Below, one piece after another: positions 1 through 6,242 of a DNA stretch of 12,375 nucleotides. The notes beneath the pieces are model-generated. The model was not told where the DNA came from, searched no databases, and saw only the letters and a list, made by a program, of their open reading frames with translations. The stretch is from Emticicia sp031378715 (GTDB lineage: Bacteria; Bacteroidota; Bacteroidia; Cytophagales; Spirosomataceae). The stretch's first letter is position 1. Each line of letters opens with the position of its first letter. The DNA lies in assembly GCA_031378715.1 (NCBI GenBank), contig JANNEN010000208.1:1-12375 (forward strand), given 5' to 3'. The position numbers and the translations under genes were made by a program.

Positions 1-380
1 CCTGCTCGATACGCAAACGGCCAAAAAACAATGTGGCGGTCTGTTTCGGGGGTGATGGCGGCCTTGATTACGTTCCAAGATTGAGCAGTTGGCTGGGCTT
101 CATAGGTTTTAAATTTGGCAGAAAGGTTGGTTGAGATCTGAATTTTATCCCAAGACTCGGCTTGTGGTTGGGCTTCGTAACTGTCAAATTTTTTAGTTAA
201 ATCAGTGGCAAATTTTATCTCGCCCCAAGTTTCTTCCTGCGGCTCGGCTTCGTAGGTTTCGAGTTTATCTTTCAAATCAAGGGCAAAGCAAATCGCTTCC
301 CAAGATTCGTCTTGGGGCTGGGCTTCAAAATCCTCGAATTTTTCAGATAAATGTTTCCTTATGTCGTCGTTTGATTTCAT
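1..380 (-). CDS. Putative anti-sigma-like / membrane-linked protein with four 25-aa N-terminal repeats (3' end cut by window)
   Basis: This gene runs off the left edge, so only its first 126 codons are visible. The protein opens MKSNDDIRKH and then carries four back-to-back 25-residue units (residues 11-110), each of the form L-x2-K-F-x2-Y-E-A-x-P-Q-x2-S-W-x2-I. It then reads PETDRHIVFWPFAYRAG, which could be the approach to a membrane segment. In Bacteroidota, a single copy of this KLxxYExxPxxxxW motif commonly starts proteins encoded beside ECF sigma factors (anti-sigma-like or beta-barrel proteins). That family knowledge and the position 64 bp downstream of the sigma factor gene suggest a regulator or partner of the sigma factor. 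An in-frame ATG at 408-410 would add ten residues (MLKSRLRLAN). I prefer 380 because the sequence after it resembles the usual start of such proteins. No catalytic motif is visible and the C-terminal function is unknown. Confidence 0.72.
   Translation of the reverse strand, partial: MKSNDDIRKHLSEKFEDFEAQPQDESWEAICFALDLKDKLETYEAEPQEETWGEIKFATDLTKKFDSYEAQPQAESWDKIQISTNLSAKFKTYEAQPTAQSWNVIKAAITPETDRHIVFWPFAYRA
51..350 (-). repeat. Four in-frame tandem 75-bp repeats (4 x 25 aa)
   Basis: Read on the minus strand, the units lie at 350-276, 275-201, 200-126 and 125-51, with no gap or phase slip. Each encodes 25 residues and keeps K-F/L, Y/F-E-A, P, W and I at identical positions (for example YEAEPQEETW, YEAQPQAESW, YEAQPTAQSW). 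The DNA copies have diverged clearly, so the expansion is not very recent and the residues appear to be held by selection. This is seen directly in the sequence; the role is not known. Confidence 0.88.
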
Positions 381-444
381 ATTGGCCAATCTCAGTCGAG
401 ATTTAAGCATTTTAATTGCGGAACGCCGCCCGCTACATTCTTAA

Positions 445-984
445 TTAAACTACAACCCCCATTTCTACTAAATTTTTGCGTAAATGTACCTTTGCCCGTG
501 AGAGTTGCGACTTTGAAGTGCCTTCCGAAATACCCAGGATTTTGGCTATTTCGTTGTGTTCGTAGCCATCAATCAGATACATATTCACCACCATTCGGTA
601 GCCATCGGGTAGCTGATTGATTACGCCAATGATTTCTTCGTGGCTCAACCGAGAAATAACCCCAATATCGACTTCACTTTGATTCTCAATCGCCTGATAA
701 TCAACGAATTGGCGTTCGTGGTTGCCTTGTCGGTAGTGGTCAATGGCCGTTCGGACGACCAGCGATTTCACCCAATATCCTGCCGATTCGGGTTTTTGTA
801 AGTCATTGATTTTATTGAAAATCTTTATAAACGCTTCCTGAAAAATATCTTCGGCTTCCATCACGGTTCGGGCATAGCGGCGACAGACACCCAAAAGTCG
901 ACCCTTATACAAATCGTAAAAGGCGGCTTGGGCTCTGGGGTCATTTCGCTGACAACCAAGAACTAATTCTACTTCGTTTCGCAT
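445..984 (-). CDS. ECF-type RNA polymerase sigma factor (sigma-70 family)
   Basis: A 179-residue sigma-70 family protein of ECF size that would direct RNA polymerase core enzyme to a specific promoter set. The region 2 helix set spans about residues 20-90 and includes the core-binding stretch AEDIFQEAFIKIFNKI (44-59) and the promoter-melting part around WVKSLVVRTAIDHYR. Region 4 spans about 118-172, with the helix-turn-helix YEHNEIAKILGISEGTSKSQ (141-160) followed by LSRAKVHLRK. The start is the only ATG after an upstream in-frame stop at 1006-1008. It lies 53 bp downstream of a PepSY-like lipoprotein gene and 64 bp upstream of the repeat protein, so the three are probably co-transcribed. ECF sigma factors are normally held by an anti-sigma factor, and the downstream gene is the candidate. 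The regulon cannot be told from this window. Confidence 0.95.
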   Translation of the reverse strand: MRNEVELVLGCQRNDPRAQAAFYDLYKGRLLGVCRRYARTVMEAEDIFQEAFIKIFNKINDLQKPESAGYWVKSLVVRTAIDHYRQGNHERQFVDYQAIENQSEVDIGVISRLSHEEIIGVINQLPDGYRMVVNMYLIDGYEHNEIAKILGISEGTSKSQLSRAKVHLRKNLVEMGVVV

Positions 985-1037
985 CCGAAAAGGCTTGCTG
1001 TGTTTTTAGGATTCAATAAAATTTTTGAGGCATTTTT

Positions 1038-2453
1038 TCAGCCCCGCCGAGCCGAGATAAAAGCGGCGTTTGCATCAAAACTTACATAATAATATTCATT
1101 TCCGACCTTAATTGCTACGATATAGCCCAAGATTTTATTTTCGATATAGGCTACGATTCCCTTCTGAAACACCCAAAATTTGTAGTTTGTATCCAAGTAA
1201 TCCTTTGCTTTGCTTGGTACGTCTTTTTGTTCGAGGGGTTTATCGGTAATTTTATTTTCGGGAAATTTCATTGCTATTTCCTTCATGTTCAGCAACACTC
1301 CCTTGTCATCAAAGGTATAATCGAAGGTAATATTGTTATTGTTTAGAATCGTTACCCAATAGATTTTCTTTCCTTTGTCAGTAATGATAGCCGCCTGAAT
1401 GTACCTAAAATCTTTGTGTTTGCTTGCCAAAAAAATGCTAATCGTTATGGGTAAATCTCGGGGCTGAATCAATTTTACATCGTATTTATTATCATTACCC
1501 CCCGACCCGATTTGCTCTCGTTTTAGAAAATTGCTTTCGCCATCAAACTGAATCGAAAACTGTTTTCTATCGTACGTTATCAATACATTATAAACCTGCA
1601 CTATACCATTTTGCGAAAATGACACGCCTCGCTCAAACTGCCAGCCTTTGTATTCTTTGTCAAGATAAACCTTTATTTTATTCGTCAAATCGCTGATAGT
1701 AAGTGGTTTATCTTCTATTCGTCCCGTGGGGGCATTTATGCCAAACGAAGCGAATTTCAGGATATTTCCTTTCTCATCAAAAAGATAATCATAGGTAGTC
1801 AAGTTTTGTCCAATCACGACCGAATAATTTTTGGCATCGTTTTCGATGATTACACCAACTTTTATGAATCTAAAATCATCGTATTTTTTGGTCAAAAAAT
1901 CTTTTATCACAACTGGCAATTCATTCCTATCAATGAAGTACAATTTCGGCGGAAGCGTACCAACGGGCGGGGGAGTTCGATCATCGGTCACGAGCATAAT
2001 GAGCGTACCCGTTGTGTCAAACATCAACGTGATGCTTTTGCCCTCTTTTTCTTTGATGCTTATTCTATAACCTTCTATCTTGGCATCTCGGTTGATTTGC
2101 TGAGATACATTGATGATTGCGGCATTGGGGTAGTTGCTGGCCAGAAAAGTCTTGATATTATCGGGTAAAGTCACGACGGCCGTTTGGCGATACATTTCTG
2201 AGATAACCCCCAGATGATTCACCACGGCTGACATTCGCTCCACTCGTACATCAAAATCGGATTGAAAAATTCGGTTTCTTTCAATCGTCGAAAAACGTAC
2301 CTTTGTGGCTTCGGGGTAGTTTTGCTTGATGGCATTAATCGTGGCCATCGGAATAGCTTCGTCGAGGTCACGTGCTGGCTGTAAGTCCTTCACGCTGTCG
2401 CAAGCCCCCAAAAGTCCACCGACAAAAAACAGTAGAATGTATAATTTTTTCAT
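1038..2453 (-). CDS. PepSY-like repeat lipoprotein
   Basis: A 471-residue exported lipoprotein. The N-terminus MKKLYILLFFVGGLLGAC has a basic start, a hydrophobic core and a lipobox LGAC with the acylated cysteine at residue 18. The mature part is built of about six PepSY-like units of around 55-60 residues, at roughly 34-90, 95-153, 178-235, 253-313, 333-392 and 411-468. Each begins with a pattern such as LPxxIKxFLxxxYxxxxF and ends with beta strands and a D-x-x-G/A-x-x-x turn (LFDEKGNILK, TFDDKGVLLN, SFDANAAFIS). Domains of this type in Bacteroidota periplasmic proteins resemble beta-lactamase-inhibitor folds, but their ligands are mostly unknown. Units 3-4 and 5-6 look like copies of one two-domain block. 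It is the first gene upstream of the ECF sigma factor on the same strand, which suggests an envelope-sensing or target role; this is inference. No enzyme motif is visible. Confidence 0.85.
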   Translation of the reverse strand: MKKLYILLFFVGGLLGACDSVKDLQPARDLDEAIPMATINAIKQNYPEATKVRFSTIERNRIFQSDFDVRVERMSAVVNHLGVISEMYRQTAVVTLPDNIKTFLASNYPNAAIINVSQQINRDAKIEGYRISIKEKEGKSITLMFDTTGTLIMLVTDDRTPPPVGTLPPKLYFIDRNELPVVIKDFLTKKYDDFRFIKVGVIIENDAKNYSVVIGQNLTTYDYLFDEKGNILKFASFGINAPTGRIEDKPLTISDLTNKIKVYLDKEYKGWQFERGVSFSQNGIVQVYNVLITYDRKQFSIQFDGESNFLKREQIGSGGNDNKYDVKLIQPRDLPITISIFLASKHKDFRYIQAAIITDKGKKIYWVTILNNNNITFDYTFDDKGVLLNMKEIAMKFPENKITDKPLEQKDVPSKAKDYLDTNYKFWVFQKGIVAYIENKILGYIVAIKVGNEYYYVSFDANAAFISARRG

Positions 2454-2594
2454 TTTTTATTCGTTTCCAACGCCTACTGTTAATATAGACGCAAGGGCGT
2501 AAAATTTAGTTGCATTTGTGGTGGGTAAAGAGCAGTGTTGAATGAATAAACTATACTTTTGGTAAAAATACAACTCTTGAATAACAACAAAACT
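2454..2594. other. Divergent intergenic region (lipoprotein / Nudix)
   Basis: This 141-bp gap separates the start codons of two divergent genes, so it should hold both promoters. On the plus strand a good -7 box is present at 2554-2561. On the minus strand I find no match to TAnnTTTG for the lipoprotein/sigma unit. That would fit control by an alternative sigma factor, perhaps the ECF factor itself, but it is negative evidence only. No strong hairpin is seen. Confidence 0.5.
2554..2561 (+). promoter_or_regulatory. Bacteroidota -7 promoter box of the Nudix gene
   Basis: TACTTTTG matches the Bacteroidota primary-sigma consensus TAnnTTTG exactly. Transcription would begin near 2568, giving a leader of about 27 nt before the ATG at 2595. 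The -33 element (TTTG) is not clear at the expected spacing. Confidence 0.55.
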
Positions 2595-3269
2595 ATGCTC
2601 GAAAAACTCGAAGATGCCCACAAATTTAAGCTATGGAAAAACAATTTAGAAGCTAATGGCCTGAAAATCAATAAGATAGACGAGCATTATACCCGCCACC
2701 GCTACAACGGGGAGGTACTATTTTCGCTGCTCATGCTCGATGCTGAAACGCCCGAAGGGGACAAAATTCCGCCGATATGTTTCCTCAAAGGAGAAGTCGT
2801 ATGCGTGCTTATTTGTTTGATTAACAGAGCCACGAAAGAGAAATTTTTGCTCTTGGTGAAGCAGCGACGCATTGCCGAGGGCGGCTTCACCTACGAGCAC
2901 CCCGCTGGCATGGTCGATGGCAGCATGACACCCCTCGCTATTGCGGTGCAAGAAGTGCGGGAAGAAACGGGCCTGCATATTTCGGAAAACCAGTTGATGG
3001 ATTTGATGGCGGGCAAACGGGGCTTTCCTGCTACTGGAACGAGCGACGAGGCGATTTATTTGTATGCCTGTGAGATTGAAATGACCACCGAGCAAATGGA
3101 AGCTATAAATAACCAAGCCATGGGAACCGACTACGAGTTTGAGCGAATCACGACCCACGTTGTGCCATTTGTGGCGGGGCATCGACTCATCAATAATACC
3201 AACGCATTGCTGCTCAACTATATGTATCTGACCCGAGTTGGCGATTTTGAGCTACTGAAAATGCTTTGA
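2595..3269 (+). CDS. Nudix hydrolase, ADP-sugar pyrophosphatase type
   Basis: A 224-residue cytoplasmic protein beginning MLEKLEDAHKF. Its length and the motif E-H-P-A-G just before the Nudix box place it with the ADP-ribose/ADP-sugar pyrophosphatases, which split nucleotide sugars into a nucleoside monophosphate and a sugar phosphate using Mg2+. The Nudix box runs from G105 to about L127: GMVDG...QEVREETGL. The metal-binding glutamates E120, E123 and E124 are kept, but the usual Arg before them is Q119 and the usual Glu at the seventh position is M111, so the box is degenerate. Plant NUDX14-type ADP-sugar pyrophosphatases have a similar GMxD start to the box. A longer frame opening at TTG 2559 is rejected because that TTG lies inside the -7 promoter box. 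It is divergent from the lipoprotein gene, and a palindrome follows at 3330. The true substrate is unknown. Confidence 0.85.
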   Translation: MLEKLEDAHKFKLWKNNLEANGLKINKIDEHYTRHRYNGEVLFSLLMLDAETPEGDKIPPICFLKGEVVCVLICLINRATKEKFLLLVKQRRIAEGGFTYEHPAGMVDGSMTPLAIAVQEVREETGLHISENQLMDLMAGKRGFPATGTSDEAIYLYACEIEMTTEQMEAINNQAMGTDYEFERITTHVVPFVAGHRLINNTNALLLNYMYLTRVGDFELLKML

Positions 3270-3329
3270 TAGTGGTTGCTTTAATTTGCCCCAAACAGAT
3301 TTTATGACTTTATATTAATTAATTTTTTT

Positions 3330-3356
3330 ATAACTAACTGATTATCAGTTTGTTAT
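3330..3356 (+). terminator. Near-perfect 27-bp palindrome with T-run, probable Nudix gene terminator
   Basis: ATAAC-T-AACTGAT and ATCAGTT-T-GTTAT form arms of 13 bp around a central T, with one T:T mismatch. A run of six T follows at 3358-3363 on the plus strand, about 60 bp after the Nudix stop codon. The stem is AT-rich, so it could be a weak terminator. The high symmetry also allows an operator for a dimeric regulator of the downstream permease gene. Confidence 0.45.
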
Positions 3357-3468
3357 GTTTTTTATTTGAATTGAGAATTGTTTGGAATCTATTTTTAGAC
3401 TTCGTGACAAGACATCATCTATTTTTGTTAATACTTCTTAATAGAACCATTCACAAAGTTGCAATGCT

Positions 3469-3476
3469 TATCTTTG
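3469..3476 (+). promoter_or_regulatory. Bacteroidota -7 promoter box of the permease gene
   Basis: TATCTTTG is an exact TAnnTTTG match, placed 24 bp before the ATG at 3501. It gives a short leader of under 20 nt. No good TTTG is seen at the -33 position. The rest of the 231-bp gap before the gene is AT-rich and holds only the palindrome at 3330-3356. Confidence 0.55.
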
Positions 3477-3500
3477 TGGATTATTAATTCGTTAGTTTGC

Positions 3501-4580
3501 ATGAATATTATTGATAAATATCTGATAAAACGTTTTCTGAAAACATATTTCTTTGCCGTATTGGTCATCGTACTGATTATCATGGTGATTGATTTTGTAG
3601 AAAAAAACGATAATTTTATTCAAAAAAAAGCCCCAATGCGGGCGATTTTGCTGTCGTATTACGCCAATCTTGCCCCTTATTGGGCCAATTATATCAGTCC
3701 GTTGATGATTTTTATCTCGACGGTTTTCTTCACTGCCCAAATGGCGGCTCACACCGAAATCGTAGCGATTTTGAGTAGCGGTACGAGTTTCCGACGCTTG
3801 ATGTTGCCCTATTTGATTGCTTCCTCAATGGTGGCTGTGCTATCTTTTGTGATGGTCGGCTGGATTTTGCCACGAGCCAATAAAGTGCGGCTCGCTTTCG
3901 AGAGTAGTTACATCAATGATAAATTTTATTTCTCCGACCGAGATTTTCATACCGCCGTAGCCCCCAATACCTACGCTTATATGTCGAGCTATAACAACGA
4001 AACCAAGACGGGCTATGACTTTACGCTCGAAAAAATAGTAAATAATAAATTAATAGAAAAACTTTCGGCCAAACGCATCGAATGGAACGATAGCACCAAA
4101 CGCTGGAAGATTGCTGACTATAAAATCCGTACGCTGGGTATTATGAAAGATAAGTTGATCTATAATACTGCCACCAAAGATACAGTCATCAATCTCACGC
4201 CAAGCGATTTTGAAAACGACCACAATGTCTATGAAACCTACACGATTCCAGAACTTCGTAACCGAATATCGCTCATCAAAAGTCGAGGGGCGGAAGGCAT
4301 CGAATCCTTTGAGATAGAACTTTACCAACGCATCGTTACGCCCTTTGCGGTCATTATTTTGTCGCTGATGGGCCTGATTGTGTCGGCACGCAAAGCCCGT
4401 GGGGGTGTTGGTTTTCAGATTGCGATTGGTTTTGTGTTGGCTTTTGTCTATATTTTGTTTTTTATTATGTCGAAAGGCATTGCCGAATCAGGTAATATGC
4501 CGCCACTTTTGGCAGTTTGGTTGCCCAACATTGTCTTTGCCAGCATCGGTACGTTTATGTATTTTACGGTGCCGAGATAA
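3501..4580 (+). CDS. LptF/LptG-family (YjgP/YjgQ) lipopolysaccharide export permease
   Basis: A 359-residue inner-membrane protein of the LptF/LptG family. These are the transmembrane half of the LptB2FG ABC exporter, which extracts lipopolysaccharide from the inner membrane and feeds it to the periplasmic bridge. The layout is typical: three membrane segments at about 14-33, 61-80 and 100-121, a periplasmic beta-jellyroll-like part around 135-270 (YINDKFYFSDRDFH through the DTVINL region), then three more segments at about 277-295, 304-324 and 335-355. MNIIDKYLIKRFLKTYFF is the usual family start. The upstream TTG at 3459 is rejected because it lies before the promoter box. The length of about 360 residues resembles LptG more than LptF, but the two are hard to separate here. 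No LptB or LptC gene is adjacent; Bacteroidota often scatter these genes. Confidence 0.9.
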   Translation: MNIIDKYLIKRFLKTYFFAVLVIVLIIMVIDFVEKNDNFIQKKAPMRAILLSYYANLAPYWANYISPLMIFISTVFFTAQMAAHTEIVAILSSGTSFRRLMLPYLIASSMVAVLSFVMVGWILPRANKVRLAFESSYINDKFYFSDRDFHTAVAPNTYAYMSSYNNETKTGYDFTLEKIVNNKLIEKLSAKRIEWNDSTKRWKIADYKIRTLGIMKDKLIYNTATKDTVINLTPSDFENDHNVYETYTIPELRNRISLIKSRGAEGIESFEIELYQRIVTPFAVIILSLMGLIVSARKARGGVGFQIAIGFVLAFVYILFFIMSKGIAESGNMPPLLAVWLPNIVFASIGTFMYFTVPR

Positions 4581-4584
4581 TTTT

Positions 4585-4687
4585 CAATGAATGAATGATG
4601 GAATGAGTGAATATTTACCGAAGTATATGTTAATTGTAATGTTACATATGCTATCATTCATTCACTCATTCTATCAGTCACTCATTG
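4585..4687. repeat. 103-bp palindromic element between the permease gene and argG
   Basis: The left arm (4585-4612) and right arm (4660-4687) are reverse complements at 25 of 28 positions. They are made of GAATGA/TCATTC-like words and start only 4 bp after the permease stop codon. Inside, ATATGT (4625-4630) and ACATAT (4644-4649) pair further, so the transcript could fold into one long hairpin. It probably ends permease transcription. The last bases of the right arm are also the -33 element of the argG promoter. There is no ORF in it; it could be a REP- or MITE-like repeat. Confidence 0.75.
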
Positions 4688-4714
4688 ATTTTACCTTAAT
4701 AAATCCTATTTTTG
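4684..4714 (+). promoter_or_regulatory. argG promoter (-33 ATTG, 19-bp spacer, -7 TATTTTTG)
   Basis: TTG within ATTG (4684-4687) is followed after exactly 19 bp by TATTTTTG (4707-4714), which fits the Bacteroidota TTG / TAnnTTTG consensus. It is the best promoter in the window. The leader to the ATG at 4772 would be about 50 nt. I see no recognisable riboswitch or arginine operator in it. Confidence 0.7.
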
Positions 4715-4771
4715 TGTAAAGTTTTGTTGAAATTTAAAAAAATTGCTCGCTTTTGGGCAGAAACTGAGTTT

Positions 4772-5968
4772 ATGAAAGTTGTTTTGGCATACAGTGGAGG
4801 CTTAGATACCTCATTTTGTGTAAAATATTTGACCGAAGATTTGGGCCATGAAGTTCATTCAGTCTTGGTCGATACGGGCGGATTTACCGAAGACGAAATC
4901 AAAGATATTGAAACGAAGGCCTACGAATTGGGTGTAAAAAACCACTACACAGCCCGTGTTTTAGATGATTATTACCAAAAATGCGTCCGATATTTAGTTT
5001 ACGGCAATATCCTCAAAAACAATACTTATCCGCTTTCGGTGAGTGCGGAGCGAATGTTTCAGGCAGTAGCCGTGGCAGAATATGCCAAGCAAGTGGGTGC
5101 CGAAGCCGTGGCTCATGGCAGTACAGGTGCAGGCAACGACCAAGTACGTTTTGATATGGTTTTCCGAATCGTGCTGCCAAATGCCGAGGTCATTACGCCA
5201 ATCCGAGATTTGAAATTATCTCGTGAGGCCGAAATCGAATACCTCATATCTAAGGGCGTAGTGCGGGAATGGCACAAAGCGGCTTACTCCATCAATAAAG
5301 GTTTGTGGGGAACGTCGGTCGGTGGGCGTGAAACACTAAATTCGTATGATTTCTTGCCCGAAAGTGCCTTCCCGACCCAAGTGAGCAAGACGGGTACGGA
5401 AGAAATTACGCTACAATTCGTTAAAGGGGAGCTGAGAGGTGTTGCGGGCGAAAGTTTCAAAAATCCCGTTGATGCCATTCGTAAATTATCGGCAATGGCT
5501 TCTCCTTACGGCATTGGGCGAGATATTCACGTGGGCGATACCATCATTGGCATCAAAGGTCGGGTAGGTTTTGAGGCGGCCGCACCGCTGATTATCATCA
5601 AAGCACATCACTTATTAGAAAAGCACGTACTATCAAAATGGCAACAATATTGGAAGCAAAATTTGGCTGAATGGTACGGAATGACCCTCCACGAAGGGCA
5701 GTTTTTGGAGCCGTTGATGCGAGATATTGAGCAGTTTTTGGAAAGTATGCAGTCGCACGTAACTGGCGAAGTTCGGGTGCATTTAGCACCCTATAATTTC
5801 CAATTATTGGGTATAAAATCTGACTATGACTTGATGTCGCCAGTGTTTGGCAGCTACGGCGAAATGAACAACGCTTGGAGTGGCGATGACGTGCGAGGTT
5901 TCTCAAAAATCATGTCGAACCAAGTGATGATTCACCAAAAAATTACGGAATTAGCCGAGAAGAAATAG
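4772..5968 (+). CDS. argG: Argininosuccinate synthase
   Basis: A 398-residue cytoplasmic enzyme joining citrulline and aspartate with ATP to form argininosuccinate, the penultimate step of arginine synthesis. The N-terminal ATP-pyrophosphatase loop AYSGGLDTS (6-14) is intact. So are the family motifs YPLSVSAER (86-94), HGSTGAGNDQVRFD (115-128) and YSINKGLWGTSVGG (172-185). The usual length is about 400 residues, so the gene is complete. The start at ATG 4772 (MKVVLAYSGG) places the P-loop where the family has it. A frame beginning at TTG 4712 would add 20 unrelated residues and lies inside the -7 box. It has its own promoter and no other arginine gene beside it, so arginine genes are either dispersed or elsewhere. 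It converges on cutC. Confidence 0.97.
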   Translation: MKVVLAYSGGLDTSFCVKYLTEDLGHEVHSVLVDTGGFTEDEIKDIETKAYELGVKNHYTARVLDDYYQKCVRYLVYGNILKNNTYPLSVSAERMFQAVAVAEYAKQVGAEAVAHGSTGAGNDQVRFDMVFRIVLPNAEVITPIRDLKLSREAEIEYLISKGVVREWHKAAYSINKGLWGTSVGGRETLNSYDFLPESAFPTQVSKTGTEEITLQFVKGELRGVAGESFKNPVDAIRKLSAMASPYGIGRDIHVGDTIIGIKGRVGFEAAAPLIIIKAHHLLEKHVLSKWQQYWKQNLAEWYGMTLHEGQFLEPLMRDIEQFLESMQSHVTGEVRVHLAPYNFQLLGIKSDYDLMSPVFGSYGEMNNAWSGDDVRGFSKIMSNQVMIHQKITELAEKK

Positions 5969-5992
5969 TTAATACGCAATTTTATTTATTTT

Positions 5993-6212
5993 ATGCGAAT
6001 CACGGGTTAAAAATATAGTTTTTTCAATAAAAACAGCTTTGATTTAGATTTTTCAAAGAAATACCGAATTTATTCGGATACTGAAAAGCAAAATCCTTTG
6101 ATTATTTTAGCAGCCGATTTAAATCGGTTAAAATCGAAAAAAAGTCTTGAAATAGTACAATTTTGAACTAAAATTTGTTCTAAAAAAGCAATTCTTAACC
6201 CGTAATTCGCAT
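5993..6212. mobile_element. MITE-like element with 22-bp terminal inverted repeats
   Basis: The left end (5993-6014, opening ATGCGAATCACGGGTTAA) and right end (6191-6212, rc opening ATGCGAATTACGGGTTAA) match at 20 of 22 positions as inverted repeats. The 220-bp unit is very AT-rich and has no ORF. It contains perfect inner palindromes at 6064-6077 (CCGAAT-TT-ATTCGG) and 6114-6127 (CCGATTTAAATCGG). ATTTT flanks both sides (5988-5992 and 6213-6217) and could be a 5-bp target duplication, though such a word is common in AT-rich DNA. It fills the gap between the convergent argG and cutC genes and may also act as a two-way terminator. A transposase-dependent miniature element is the best guess. 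Confidence 0.55.
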
Positions 6213-6242
6213 ATTTTAGGCATAGGTTCGTTGGGCGTATGC

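Noticed and set aside
1806..2168. 120-residue open frame on the plus strand
   Set aside because: It is antisense to the PepSY-like lipoprotein and has no recognisable feature or promoter of its own.
2718..3182. 154-residue open frame on the minus strand
   Set aside because: It lies fully inside the Nudix gene in antisense, its protein shows no known motif, and the Nudix frame has clear family motifs.
3459..3500. TTG start adding 14 residues to the permease
   Set aside because: It precedes the TATCTTTG box and the added residues are not part of the family, which starts near MNIIDKYLIKRF.
4715..4771. Riboswitch or arginine operator in the argG leader
   Set aside because: The leader is only about 50 nt, with no clear stem set or known arginine-regulator box.
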